From Streptomyces coacervatus (lineage in GTDB: Bacteria; Actinomycetota; Actinomycetes; Streptomycetales; Streptomycetaceae), in the NCBI RefSeq assembly GCF_029223485.1, contig NZ_JARHTP010000025.1, positions 106,184 through 170,183 on the forward strand: 64,000 nt of DNA, read 5' to 3'. Position numbers and translations under genes: made by a program. Each line of letters starts with the position of its first letter. Positions within the stretch are counted from its first letter, which is position 1. Positions 43,588 through 51,834 of this stretch are shown here, one piece after another. Below the pieces are notes generated by a model. It was not told where the DNA came from, made no database searches, and worked only from the letters and a program-made list of their open reading frames with translations.

Positions 43588-45390
43588 GTGGCCGGGCGCA
43601 TCGAAGACTACGCACTCATCGGAGACATGCAGACCGCCGCTTTGGTCTGCCGGGACGGCACAGTGGACTGGCTGTGCCTGCCCCGCTTCGACTCGCACGC
43701 CATCTTCGCCGGCCTGCTGGGCACCGAGGAACACGGCTTCTGGCGGCTCGGCCCCGCCCACGCCTCCGACGCCCAGCCGCCCACGGCGGCCCGGCGCAGC
43801 TACCGCGGCGACTCGCTGATCCTGGAATCCGAGTGGGACACCCCGCGTGGCACGGTCCGAGTGACCGATTTCATGCCCCCGCGTGACGGCGCCCCCCAGC
43901 TGATCCGCATCGTGGAGGGCGTCTCGGGCCGCGTCCCGATGCGCTCGGCCCTGCGGATGCGTTTCTCGTACGGCAGGGTCGTGCCGTGGGTGCACAAGCA
44001 CGAGGGCCGTACGGTCGCCGTCGCCGGTCCCGACTCGGTGTGGTTCGACACGGAGGCCGAGACCTACGGCAAGTCGCTGACCACGTATGCGGACTTCACG
44101 GTCGCCCCTGGTGACCGGATCGCGTTCACGATCTCGTGGGAACCCTCGCACAAGCAGCCGCCCGCGCTGCCGGAGCCGGAGCAGTCGCTCCAGGCGACGG
44201 AGGAGTTCTGGCGGGAATGGGTGGAGCACTGCACGTACCACGGCCCGTACCGCGAGGCGGTGATCCGCTCCCTGATCACGCTGAAGGCCCTGACGTACGC
44301 CCCGACCGGCGGCATCGTCGCCGCCCCCACCACCTCCCTGCCGGAGGACATCGGCGGCGTCCGCAACTGGGACTACCGCTACACCTGGCTGCGCGACGCG
44401 GCGATCACTCTGTCCTCCCTGCTGCGCACCGGCTACCGCGAGGAGGCCCGCGCCTGGCGCGAGTGGCTGCTGCGCGCGGTCGCCGGTGACCCGGAGAACC
44501 TGCAGATCATGTACGGCATCGCGGGCGAGCGCGAGCTCGGCGAAGCCGAGCTGGACTGGCTGCCCGGGTACGAGCACTCGGCGCCGGTGCGGGTCGGCAA
44601 CGGCGCGGCCCACCAGCTCCAGCTCGACGTGTACGGCGAGGTCACCGAGGCCCTGCACCTGGGCCATATGACGGGCCTGGCCCGCAGCGACTACGCCTCC
44701 CTGCTGCAGCTCAAGCTGATCCGCTACCTGGAGCAGCACTGGGACGAGCCGGACGAGGGCATCTGGGAGGTGCGCGGCCCGCGCCGCCACTTCGTGCACT
44801 CCAAGGTCATGGCCTGGGTCGCCGTCGACCGAACCATCAAGCTCATCGAGTCCGGCGACGCGGACGGCCCGCTGGAGCGCTGGCGCGAGCTGCGCGACGA
44901 CATCCACCGGGACGTGTGCGAGAAGGGCTACGACAAGGAGCGCAACACCTTCACGCAGTCGTACGGCTCGAAGGAGCTGGACGCCTCGCTGCTCCTCATC
45001 CCGCAGATGGGCTTCCTGCCGCCCGACGACAAGCGCGTGATCGGCACCATCGAGGCGATCCAGCGCGAGCTGTCCACGCCGGACGGCTTCATCCTGCGCT
45101 ACCCGACGGAGGGTTCCAGCGAGGGCGTCGACGGCCTCCCCGGCGACGAAGGGGCGTTCCTGGCCTGCTCGTTCTGGATGGCGGACGACCTGGCGATGAT
45201 CGGCCGCGTGGACGAGGCCCGCAAGCTGTTCGAGAAGCTTCTCGCGCTCCGCAACGACCTCGGCCTGCTCGCCGAGGAGTGGGACCCGCGCCGCCAGCGC
45301 CAGGTCGGCAACTTCCCGCAGGCCTTCAGCCACGTCCCGCTCATCGACACGGCGCTGCGTCTGACAGCGTCCGGGGCGTACGGCGGCTGA
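43588..45390 (+). CDS. Glycoside hydrolase family 15 protein (glucoamylase/trehalase-like)
   Basis: A 600-residue cytoplasmic GH15 enzyme. The N-terminal beta domain (GRIEDYALIGDMQTAALVCR) precedes an (alpha/alpha)6 barrel with NWDYRYTWLRDA near residue 262, the first catalytic acid region, and LAEEWDPRRQRQVGNFPQAF near 565, which holds the second acid. Actinobacterial relatives include trehalases that break down the storage sugar trehalose; glucan activity is also possible. GTG 43588 is chosen because CTGGAG lies 6 nt upstream and matches the conserved start. No signal peptide is present. Confidence 0.92.
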   Translation: MAGRIEDYALIGDMQTAALVCRDGTVDWLCLPRFDSHAIFAGLLGTEEHGFWRLGPAHASDAQPPTAARRSYRGDSLILESEWDTPRGTVRVTDFMPPRDGAPQLIRIVEGVSGRVPMRSALRMRFSYGRVVPWVHKHEGRTVAVAGPDSVWFDTEAETYGKSLTTYADFTVAPGDRIAFTISWEPSHKQPPALPEPEQSLQATEEFWREWVEHCTYHGPYREAVIRSLITLKALTYAPTGGIVAAPTTSLPEDIGGVRNWDYRYTWLRDAAITLSSLLRTGYREEARAWREWLLRAVAGDPENLQIMYGIAGERELGEAELDWLPGYEHSAPVRVGNGAAHQLQLDVYGEVTEALHLGHMTGLARSDYASLLQLKLIRYLEQHWDEPDEGIWEVRGPRRHFVHSKVMAWVAVDRTIKLIESGDADGPLERWRELRDDIHRDVCEKGYDKERNTFTQSYGSKELDASLLLIPQMGFLPPDDKRVIGTIEAIQRELSTPDGFILRYPTEGSSEGVDGLPGDEGAFLACSFWMADDLAMIGRVDEARKLFEKLLALRNDLGLLAEEWDPRRQRQVGNFPQAFSHVPLIDTALRLTASGAYGG

Positions 45391-45423
45391 ACCTTACCGA
45401 CCGGTGACGTACGGCGGCTGAAC
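45378..45423. repeat. 15-bp direct repeat at the GH15 stop codon
   Basis: GTACGGCGGCTGAAC occurs at 45378-45392, including the TGA stop, and again at 45409-45423, 31 bp later. It looks like a small tandem duplication behind the gene end. Confidence 0.6.
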
Positions 45424-45487
45424 AGGACCGCCGAACCGGGCCCGCCTACGCTGGAGCCAACAGCCCCTGTACGAAAGGGGGCGCCCC

Positions 45488-46870
45488 ATGGCCTCCCCAT
45501 CGAAGGCGGGCGCGGCCCTCACCGCGCTGCGCGAGGATCTGGTCGGCGACGTGTTCGCCCCGGGGGATGTCGGCTACGACGAGGCCCGCACCGTCTTCAA
45601 CGCGATGATCGACCGGCGTCCGGCGGTGATCGCGCAGTGCGTGGACGAGACCGATGTCGTACGGGCGGTGCGTTTCGCACGGGACCTCGACCTGACCGTC
45701 GCGGTGCGCGGCGGCGGGCACAGCGTGGCGGGCATGGCCCTGAACGACGGCGGGCTCGTCGTCGACCTGCGCCATATGCGCGCCGTCACCGTCGACCCCG
45801 CGGCCGAGGCGGTGAGGATCGCGGGCGGCGCCACCATGAGCGACCTGGACCGCGCCACCGAGCCGCACGGCCTCGCCACCACCGGCGGCCGGGCCTCGAC
45901 GACCGGCGTCGGCGGCTTCGTCCTGGGCGGCGGCACGGGCTGGCTGGACCGCAGCTGCGGCCTCGCCGTCGACAACCTCCTCGGCGTCGAACTGGTCACC
46001 GCCGACGCCACGCGCGTGCACGCCAACGCCGACGAGAACCCCGACCTGTTCTGGGCGCTGCACGGCGGCGGAGGCAATTTCGGCATCGCCACCGCGATCA
46101 CCCTGAAGCTGCACGAGCTGCCACGGTTCTCCATCGCACTGGTGCTGTACCTCCCGGAGTTCGGCCGCGACGCCGTCCGCATCTACCGCGAGATCATCAC
46201 CGCCGCCCCGGTGGAAGCGTCCGGCGCCGTCCTCTACGTCACCGGCCCGCCCGAGGACTTCGTACCCCCGCACCTGGTCGGCAAGTTGATGTGCGCCGCG
46301 CTCCTGGCGTACGCCGGCGGCGAGGAGGACATCCGCAAGCTGGCCGAGCCGCTGCTGGCGCTTCCGCACGAGGGGGAGATCGTCGGCGCGGTCCCGTACG
46401 CCGACTTCCAGACCATGTTCGACGACCCGCCGGACCTGCGGAACTACTGGTCGGCGGAGTATCTGACGGGCCTGCCCGACGAACTCGTGGAGGTCTACTG
46501 CGCCCGCGGGGACTCGATGCCCGTACCGACCGGAACCCAGCACGTGCTGTTCCCGCAGGGCGGCGCGATCGCCGACGGCCCCGCCGAGTACCCCGTGCCC
46601 TACCGGGACGCACCTTGGGCGGTGCACCCCTTCGGTATCTGGACGGACCCCGCCGACGACGAGCGCTGCATTCAGTGGGTACGGGACGTCCGCGCCGACG
46701 TCCGGCCGTGGAGCACCGGCGCGACCTACCTCAACTTCATCGGCGACGAGGGCCCCGAACGCGTGGTGGCCGGCCTCGGCGCGGAGCACACGGCCCGGCT
46801 GGCGGCCGTGAAGAGGCGGTACGACCCGGACAACGTGTTCCGGTTCAACCACAACATCAGGCCGGCCTGA
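45488..46870 (+). CDS. FAD-linked oxidase, berberine-bridge-enzyme-like
   Basis: A 460-residue flavoprotein of the PCMH/BBE family. The FAD-binding core carries TVAVRGGGHSVAGMALNDGG near residue 70, whose His is the usual 8-alpha-histidyl FAD site, and STTGVGGFVLGGGTGWL near 138. I do not see the second Cys link there, so FAD is probably attached once. The C-terminal tail RYDPDNVFRFNHNIRP is the family's end. ATG 45488 has AAAGGGGG upstream. Substrate unknown; relatives oxidise sugars, alkaloids or polyketides. No biosynthetic cluster is around it. Confidence 0.9.
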   Translation: MASPSKAGAALTALREDLVGDVFAPGDVGYDEARTVFNAMIDRRPAVIAQCVDETDVVRAVRFARDLDLTVAVRGGGHSVAGMALNDGGLVVDLRHMRAVTVDPAAEAVRIAGGATMSDLDRATEPHGLATTGGRASTTGVGGFVLGGGTGWLDRSCGLAVDNLLGVELVTADATRVHANADENPDLFWALHGGGGNFGIATAITLKLHELPRFSIALVLYLPEFGRDAVRIYREIITAAPVEASGAVLYVTGPPEDFVPPHLVGKLMCAALLAYAGGEEDIRKLAEPLLALPHEGEIVGAVPYADFQTMFDDPPDLRNYWSAEYLTGLPDELVEVYCARGDSMPVPTGTQHVLFPQGGAIADGPAEYPVPYRDAPWAVHPFGIWTDPADDERCIQWVRDVRADVRPWSTGATYLNFIGDEGPERVVAGLGAEHTARLAAVKRRYDPDNVFRFNHNIRPA

Positions 46871-46889
46871 GCGGTCCGGCTCCGCCGCG

Positions 46890-46995
46890 GGGCTGTGATG
46901 TGTCGTCGGCCGTCTGCTGCGCCGTCGTGGCTGGTCGCGCCCACGCGGCGGAGCCGCATATCGATACAGCCCCGCGCCCCTTTGGGGCGCTGGTT
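46890..46995. repeat. Dispersed Streptomyces intergenic repeat, long copy
   Basis: Read on the minus strand: GCGCCCCAAAGGGGCGCGGG (46990 downward), a stretch with TATCGATATGCGGCTCCGCC, then GCGCGACCAGCCACGACGGC. It shares the core and end of the copies at 1398 and 53676. The 7-bp hairpin GCGCCCC/GGGGCGC (46974-46990) could terminate the two convergent flanking genes. Confidence 0.75.
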
Positions 46996-47954
46996 CAGAC
47001 GCAGGCTCTCAGCGCCCCCAGCGTGCGCTCCCCCGCCGGATCTCCGGCCGTCGCCGGTACGAGGGCGATCTCGTCCAACCCGGCCTCGGCGTAGGCGTCG
47101 ATGCGGGCGCGTACGGTGTCGAGGTCGCCGACCAGGCCGACCGTGCCCGCGGCCGCGGGCGGCAGGGCGCGCAGCAGAGTGTCGGGGTCGGCGCCGCCCG
47201 CGGCCAGCTCGACGGCCTCGCCGAAGCCGGCCGCGGTGAAGACGTCGCCGTAGCCCGGCACGGTCAGATACCCGACGACGCTCCGCAGGACCTGCGCGAG
47301 GGACTCCGGCTCGGGGTCGACGGCGGCGGGCAGCCAGGCAGCGAGTGTGGGCGGCGTACGGCCCGCCCTCTCGGCCGCCGCGACCAGCTTGGCGCGCAGT
47401 GTGCGCGCCTGCTCCGGAGTGACGATGTCGAGCAGCATGCGGTCGGCGTGCGCGGCGGCGGTGGCGATCGCGCGGTCCCCGAACGCGGCGACAGTGAGCG
47501 GGCCGCCGGGCGGCGACAGCCGGCGCCGGAAGGGGCTGCCGGGCACGACGGGCTCGCCCGGTGGGGCGTGGAGCAGCCCTCGCACGGCTGCCGCCGTCTC
47601 CTCCAGTACGGCCGCGGGGCGCGCCCGGGGCCGCCCGTGCACGCCCTCCACGACCCGTCTGCTGGAGGTGCCCAGCGCCACGCCGACCACCCGTCCGGTG
47701 ACGGCGGCGACCGACGCGGCACCGCGGGCGAGGGTGTACGGGTCGCGCAGGGACACCGGGACGGGCCCTGCGGTCAGCGCGGCCCGTCCGGTGACCCCGC
47801 CGATCGCGGTGGCCAGCACGAAGGAGTCCCAGGTCGGCCCCTCCCCGGCCCATGCCTCCTGGTACCCGAGCCGGTCGGCGAGCGCCGCCACCCGCAACGG
47901 CTCATCCACCGGACTGTCGTCCTCCCGCCCCACGGCGACCACGCTGAAGTCCAT
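46995..47954 (-). CDS. LLM-class (luciferase-like) flavin-dependent oxidoreductase
   Basis: A 319-residue luciferase-like monooxygenase of the F420/FMN class, related to coenzyme-F420-dependent methylene-H4MPT reductase. The barrel segments LRVAALADRLGYQEAWAGEG (residue 21), TGRAALTAGPVPVSLRDPYT and VVGVALGTSSRRVVEG near 95 are visible. Actinobacteria use F420 widely, but whether this binds F420 or FMN cannot be told. ATG 47954 opens the conserved strand MDFSVVAVG. It is divergent from a PucR regulator 82 bp away, which may control it. Confidence 0.88.
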   Translation of the reverse strand: MDFSVVAVGREDDSPVDEPLRVAALADRLGYQEAWAGEGPTWDSFVLATAIGGVTGRAALTAGPVPVSLRDPYTLARGAASVAAVTGRVVGVALGTSSRRVVEGVHGRPRARPAAVLEETAAAVRGLLHAPPGEPVVPGSPFRRRLSPPGGPLTVAAFGDRAIATAAAHADRMLLDIVTPEQARTLRAKLVAAAERAGRTPPTLAAWLPAAVDPEPESLAQVLRSVVGYLTVPGYGDVFTAAGFGEAVELAAGGADPDTLLRALPPAAAGTVGLVGDLDTVRARIDAYAEAGLDEIALVPATAGDPAGERTLGALRACV

Positions 47955-48023
47955 GCTCCGGCCGCTACCCGGCCGCCGGAGCCCCAACCCTGCCCGGAGA
48001 TGTCCCGGAGGGGCACGCGCGGG

Positions 48024-48029
48024 TAGCGT
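48024..48029 (+). promoter_or_regulatory. -10 element of a leaderless promoter
   Basis: TAGCGT lies 7 nt before the ATG at 48037. The divergent gene has the near-mirror TAGCGG at the same distance from its own ATG. Confidence 0.4.
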
Positions 48030-48036
48030 CCGGCTC

Positions 48037-49692
48037 ATGGACAGCGGTACGGACAGCGGTACGAGCAGCAGATTCGACACGCAGGGCGCCGGGATCACCG
48101 TGCAGCGGGCGCTGGAGCTGCCCGGTCTGCGCAGCGGGCTGCCGGAGGTCCTCGCGGGCGCCGACCGGCTGCAGCGCACCGTGCGCTGGGTGCACGCGGG
48201 CGAGGTTCCGCACATCGCCTCGCTGCTGAAGGGCGGCGAGCTGCTGCTCACCACGGGCTATGGGCTCGGCACCCGGCCGGCCGAGCAGCGGGCGTTCGTC
48301 CGCACCCTGGCCGAGCGCGGCATCGCGGCCCTGGTCGTGGAGCTCGGCCCGCGCTTCACCCGCCTGCCCGCTGCGCTCGTCGACACGGCACGCGCAGCCG
48401 GGCTCCCGCTGGTCCAACTGCACCGCGAGGTGCCCTTCGTGGCGGTCACGGAGGAGGTCCACACCGAGATCGTCAACGGCCACTACGCGCTGCTGCAGCG
48501 GGCGGAGGAGGTGCACCGCCGCTGCACCGAGGCCCTGCTGGGCGGCGGCGGTGTGCCCCAGGTGCTGGGCATCCTGGCCGACTTCAGCGGCAACCCGGTC
48601 TTCCTGGAGACGACGGACGGGCAGCTGCTGTACGCCGCCGGGGCCGGCCCCGAGGGCGCGGACCCGCTCCAGGTGTGGGAGGGGCTGCGCGGCCAGCACA
48701 AGGACGCCCCGCCGCCGTCCGGGTCGGTCCTGGTGGACGTGCCCGGGGGCGGGCCGGGAACGAGTTCGGTACGGGCCCGCCTCATCCTCCTCCCCGTACG
48801 GGCCCCACTGGCCCCGGTGCACCGCATCGCCGCCGAGCGGGCGGCCGGCATTCTGGCCGTCGTCCTGATGCAGGCGCGGCAGGAGGAGGAGCTGGCTGCG
48901 CGCGGCCGCGGGGACTTCCTCACCGACCTCGCCGAGGGCCGTATCGCCGCCGAGGACGCGCCCGCTCAGGCACGCGTGCTGGGCTTCAAGCCCGGCAACA
49001 GCCCGCTGCTGCCGGTCGTCATGCGGCTGGGCGACACGCTGTCGCCGGGCGGCGGCTGGGCGGTGCTGGCCCGCGCGGTCGCGGAGGAGCTGGCGTCGGT
49101 GGGGGTTCCGGTCCTGTTGGGCGTACGGCCTGTCGAGGGCCGCGTGCCGCTGCTGCTGGGCCTGCGTGCGGAGTCGGAGCGGTCGACGGTGGCAGACCGG
49201 GTCGCGGCGGCGCTGCGGGCGGGCGTGGAGCGGGCGGGGATGCAGCGGCCCGGGGCGCAGCCGCCGGTGGTGGTCGTCGGGGTGGCGGGCGGCTGGGCGG
49301 CGGCGTCGGCGGGCCTCAGACACGCGGCGGAGACGGCGACGGCGGCGCAGGGCCTGTCGGACCGCCCCTGGTACGACGCCCGCCGCCTCGACATCGACCT
49401 CCTGCTCTGGCGGCTGCGCGACCACCCGGACCTGGCGGCCTTCGTGGACCGTGCGATCGGCCCGCTCCGCGACCACGACAACCGCTCCCGGCCGCCCCTC
49501 CTGCCCACCCTGGAGACGTACCTGGCGCATGCGGGCCGCAAGGCGGAGACGGCCCGCGAACTCCACCTCAACCGCCAGACCCTGTACAACCGCCTCGCCA
49601 GGATCGGCGAGTTGCTCGGCACGGACCTCGACGACCCGCAGACGGTACTGGCGCTGAGCCTGGCCCTGCGAGCGCGCCGGCACGTCCCGTAG
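48037..49692 (+). CDS. PucR-family transcriptional regulator
   Basis: A 551-residue regulator with an N-terminal PucR/purine-catabolism-type sensor (TVQRALELPGLRSGLPEVLA, HIASLLKGGELLLTTGYGLG), a central GGDEF-like domain and a C-terminal helix-turn-helix (TARELHLNRQTLYNRLARIG near residue 505). Such proteins activate genes of purine or amino-acid breakdown. The ATG at 48037 starts with a doubled Asp-Ser-Gly-Thr, encoded by a 12-bp tandem repeat. It is divergent from the LLM flavoenzyme, its likely target. Confidence 0.9.
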   Translation: MDSGTDSGTSSRFDTQGAGITVQRALELPGLRSGLPEVLAGADRLQRTVRWVHAGEVPHIASLLKGGELLLTTGYGLGTRPAEQRAFVRTLAERGIAALVVELGPRFTRLPAALVDTARAAGLPLVQLHREVPFVAVTEEVHTEIVNGHYALLQRAEEVHRRCTEALLGGGGVPQVLGILADFSGNPVFLETTDGQLLYAAGAGPEGADPLQVWEGLRGQHKDAPPPSGSVLVDVPGGGPGTSSVRARLILLPVRAPLAPVHRIAAERAAGILAVVLMQARQEEELAARGRGDFLTDLAEGRIAAEDAPAQARVLGFKPGNSPLLPVVMRLGDTLSPGGGWAVLARAVAEELASVGVPVLLGVRPVEGRVPLLLGLRAESERSTVADRVAAALRAGVERAGMQRPGAQPPVVVVGVAGGWAAASAGLRHAAETATAAQGLSDRPWYDARRLDIDLLLWRLRDHPDLAAFVDRAIGPLRDHDNRSRPPLLPTLETYLAHAGRKAETARELHLNRQTLYNRLARIGELLGTDLDDPQTVLALSLALRARRHVP

Positions 49693-49704
49693 CCGACACC
49701 TCCT

Positions 49705-50841
49705 TCAGGCGAACGGCCGGTGCTGGGTCAACTCGTCGTAGACGCTGAGCACTTGGGCGACCGTCTCGTCCTCGGTCGGCCAGGTGGCGGCCTGCCGGAT
49801 GCCCTTCTCCCTGAGCAGCTCACGGCGCTCCGGATCGCCGAGGAGCCCGGCGACGGCGACGGCGAGGGCCTCGGCGTCTCCGTACGGGACGAGTTCGGCT
49901 GCGTCGCCGACGAGTTCGGGGATGCCGCCGACATGGGTCGCGACGAGCGGCACGCCCGCGTGGAGGGCCTCCTGGGCGAGCACGGAACGCGATTCCCAGC
50001 TGCTGGGCAGCAGCGCGAGATCGGCGGCGGCGAGCAGCTCGCTCACGTCGTCGCGCCGCCCGATGAGCCGGACGGGCAGCCCTTCGTCCTCGATACGGCG
50101 CTGCAGTACGGTCCGCAGCGGCCCTTCCCCCGCGATCACGACGAGCGGCACGGGGTCGAGGCGCCGCCACGCGCGCGTGGCGTCCAGCAGGGTGTCGTAG
50201 CCGCGGTGCCGGTCCAGGGAGCCGACGGCCATCAGCAACGGGCGGCCGGTGGCGCCCAGTTCGGCCCGGACCTTGGGGCTCGGCCGGTCGGGATCCTCCG
50301 GCTCCGCGGGCGGACGCGGTCCCGGCAGGGCCACGGCGGCCAGCCGCGCGTCCCGCGCCCCGGTCCGGCGGGCCCGGTCCACGAGGTCCGAGGTGGTGCC
50401 GAGCACGACGGTGGCGGCCTTCACCACACGCCGCTCCAGCAGCCGCAGCAGATGCGCCCGCGCTCCCTCCGCGTGCGCGCGGTTGTGCCAGGTCACGACG
50501 AGCGGGGTGCGCCGGCCGCTTAGGGCCAGCGCGGCACGGAAGGAGGCGTGCAACCCGTGCGCATGCACCAGATCGGCGTCCTTGCAGGCCTCCCGCAGCG
50601 CGGCCACGGCTCCTGGGTCGCTGCTGCGCGGCACGTGCACATGTTCGGCGCCGGTCCCCGCGAAGTCGTAGGCGTGATCGGCCTCGACGGGGGCGCACAC
50701 GGTGACCCGCACGCCCCGCGCGACAAGCCCCGCCGCCAGCGAACGCACATGCGCGCTGCTGCCTGCGTTGCCGCCGCCCAGCACCTGCACGGTGCGCAGC
50801 GACGACTGGCCGTGCGGTGAGTGGCTGGTCACGGGGCTCAC
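49705..50841 (-). CDS. GT4-type glycosyltransferase
   Basis: A 378-residue GT-B fold retaining transferase. The N domain begins RTVQVLGGGNAGSSAHVRSL (Gly-rich, near residue 20), and the C domain has LLMAVGSLDRHRGYDTLLDA, VVIAGEGPL and ALLPSSWESRSVLAQEALHA with the E-x7-E sugar-nucleotide motif near 310. It is not membrane-spanning. The start is uncertain: GTG 50841 (used), 50877 and 50832 are all in frame. A decayed membrane-protein gene lies upstream, and Streptomyces relatives have that intact gene between this one and recN. Acceptor unknown. Confidence 0.88.
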   Translation of the reverse strand: MSPVTSHSPHGQSSLRTVQVLGGGNAGSSAHVRSLAAGLVARGVRVTVCAPVEADHAYDFAGTGAEHVHVPRSSDPGAVAALREACKDADLVHAHGLHASFRAALALSGRRTPLVVTWHNRAHAEGARAHLLRLLERRVVKAATVVLGTTSDLVDRARRTGARDARLAAVALPGPRPPAEPEDPDRPSPKVRAELGATGRPLLMAVGSLDRHRGYDTLLDATRAWRRLDPVPLVVIAGEGPLRTVLQRRIEDEGLPVRLIGRRDDVSELLAAADLALLPSSWESRSVLAQEALHAGVPLVATHVGGIPELVGDAAELVPYGDAEALAVAVAGLLGDPERRELLREKGIRQAATWPTEDETVAQVLSVYDELTQHRPFA

Positions 50842-51069
50842 GTGGCCGGGGCTCCTGGTTCGGCGTCGGGCGGTCACGAAGAAAGTACAGAAGGATCGAG
50901 CGGAGGGGGTGTACCGCGCGTTTCCTCCACGTACTACGCCAAGGATGCCAGGACGTACGGGTGTTCCGGCAACGCGGAGGCCGCGGGAAACCCCAGGGAG
51001 CGCGCCGAGGCGGGGACAGGAGTCACTCACACGGGTGAGGAAGAGGTGGTTCCGGGGCGAGCGCGCAAC
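50842..51069. other. 228-base region without a clear gene
   Basis: Between the glycosyltransferase start and the readable end of the pseudogene. It carries alternative in-frame starts for the glycosyltransferase (50877) and the AT-rich stretch AAGAAAGTACAGAAGGATCG (50880-50899), a possible promoter. No gene seen. Confidence 0.4.
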
Positions 51070-51822
51070 CGGCGGCACCCCGCTGCCCCACGACCACGCC
51101 GCCTCGATCACCTTGCCACCGCAGGCCGCCGCGGCCACCAGTGCGGCGCAGTGGGCAACAAGCCCTGCCCGTCCGTTGCCCGCGACGACGGCGGCACCCA
51201 GGGCCGCGCCCCGTGCGTGCGCGCCGGTGTCTCCGATCACCGCGCGCTCACGGAGGCCGTCGGGCAGTACGGCCGCAGCGCCACCCATCGCGGCGGCCAC
51301 CAGCTCAGTGCCGGGCCCCGGCGCAGCAGCACCGACACCCCGAACGCGATCACCGCTCCGGCAGCCCTACCCCGGAGCCAGGTCCACGAGGTTGACGAAG
51401 TGAGCAGCCCCGGCGATCACGATTCCCGCGAGCAGCTTGTCGAGAGGCCGTTCCGTGAACACCGCCCCGGCGACCAGCCCCGCCGCCGAGATCCCGAACA
51501 ACTTGACCGTCACGCAGCACGCCGAGGTGCACCTTGAACCCCCGCCGGGGGCCACCGGCACGGGCCACGTCGCCATAGGGCACCACAGGCCCCGGCGGCC
51601 GGCACGGCGAACCGAAGAACCCGGCGGCGGGCCGGACCCGCCCGGCCGCAAGCACGACACCCGCCGCGGCACCGCTCCCGCCCACAACTCGGCCATACGA
51701 CCGGCACAGTTCTTCCGCCGCCACCGATCGGCGCCGCCCGGCGCCACCTTCCCCAGGACGGCCATCCCGCGCGCGTGACGCCCACCGCAGAGGCGAGCAC
51801 CTCGCCGGCGCCCACCCTGCAC
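51070..51822 (-). pseudogene. Decayed MraY/WecA-like membrane glycan-phosphotransferase gene
   Basis: On the minus strand, three different frames hold consecutive pieces that read like one membrane protein: LGKVAPGGADRWRRKNCAGR then GRMAELWAG (from about 51760), GFKVHLGVLRDGQ in another frame (near 51530), VKLFGISAAGLVAGAV and AAHFVNLVDLAPG back in the first frame up to a TAG at 51367, GRAAGAVIAFGVSVLLRRGP in a second frame, and ELVAAAMGGAAAVLPDGLRE with ERAVIGDTGAHARGAALGAA (51300 to about 51180). The GD-x-GA motif is typical of this family. At least three frameshifts and a stop make it non-functional. Confidence 0.65.
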
Positions 51823-51834
51823 CGGCCCGCGCCG

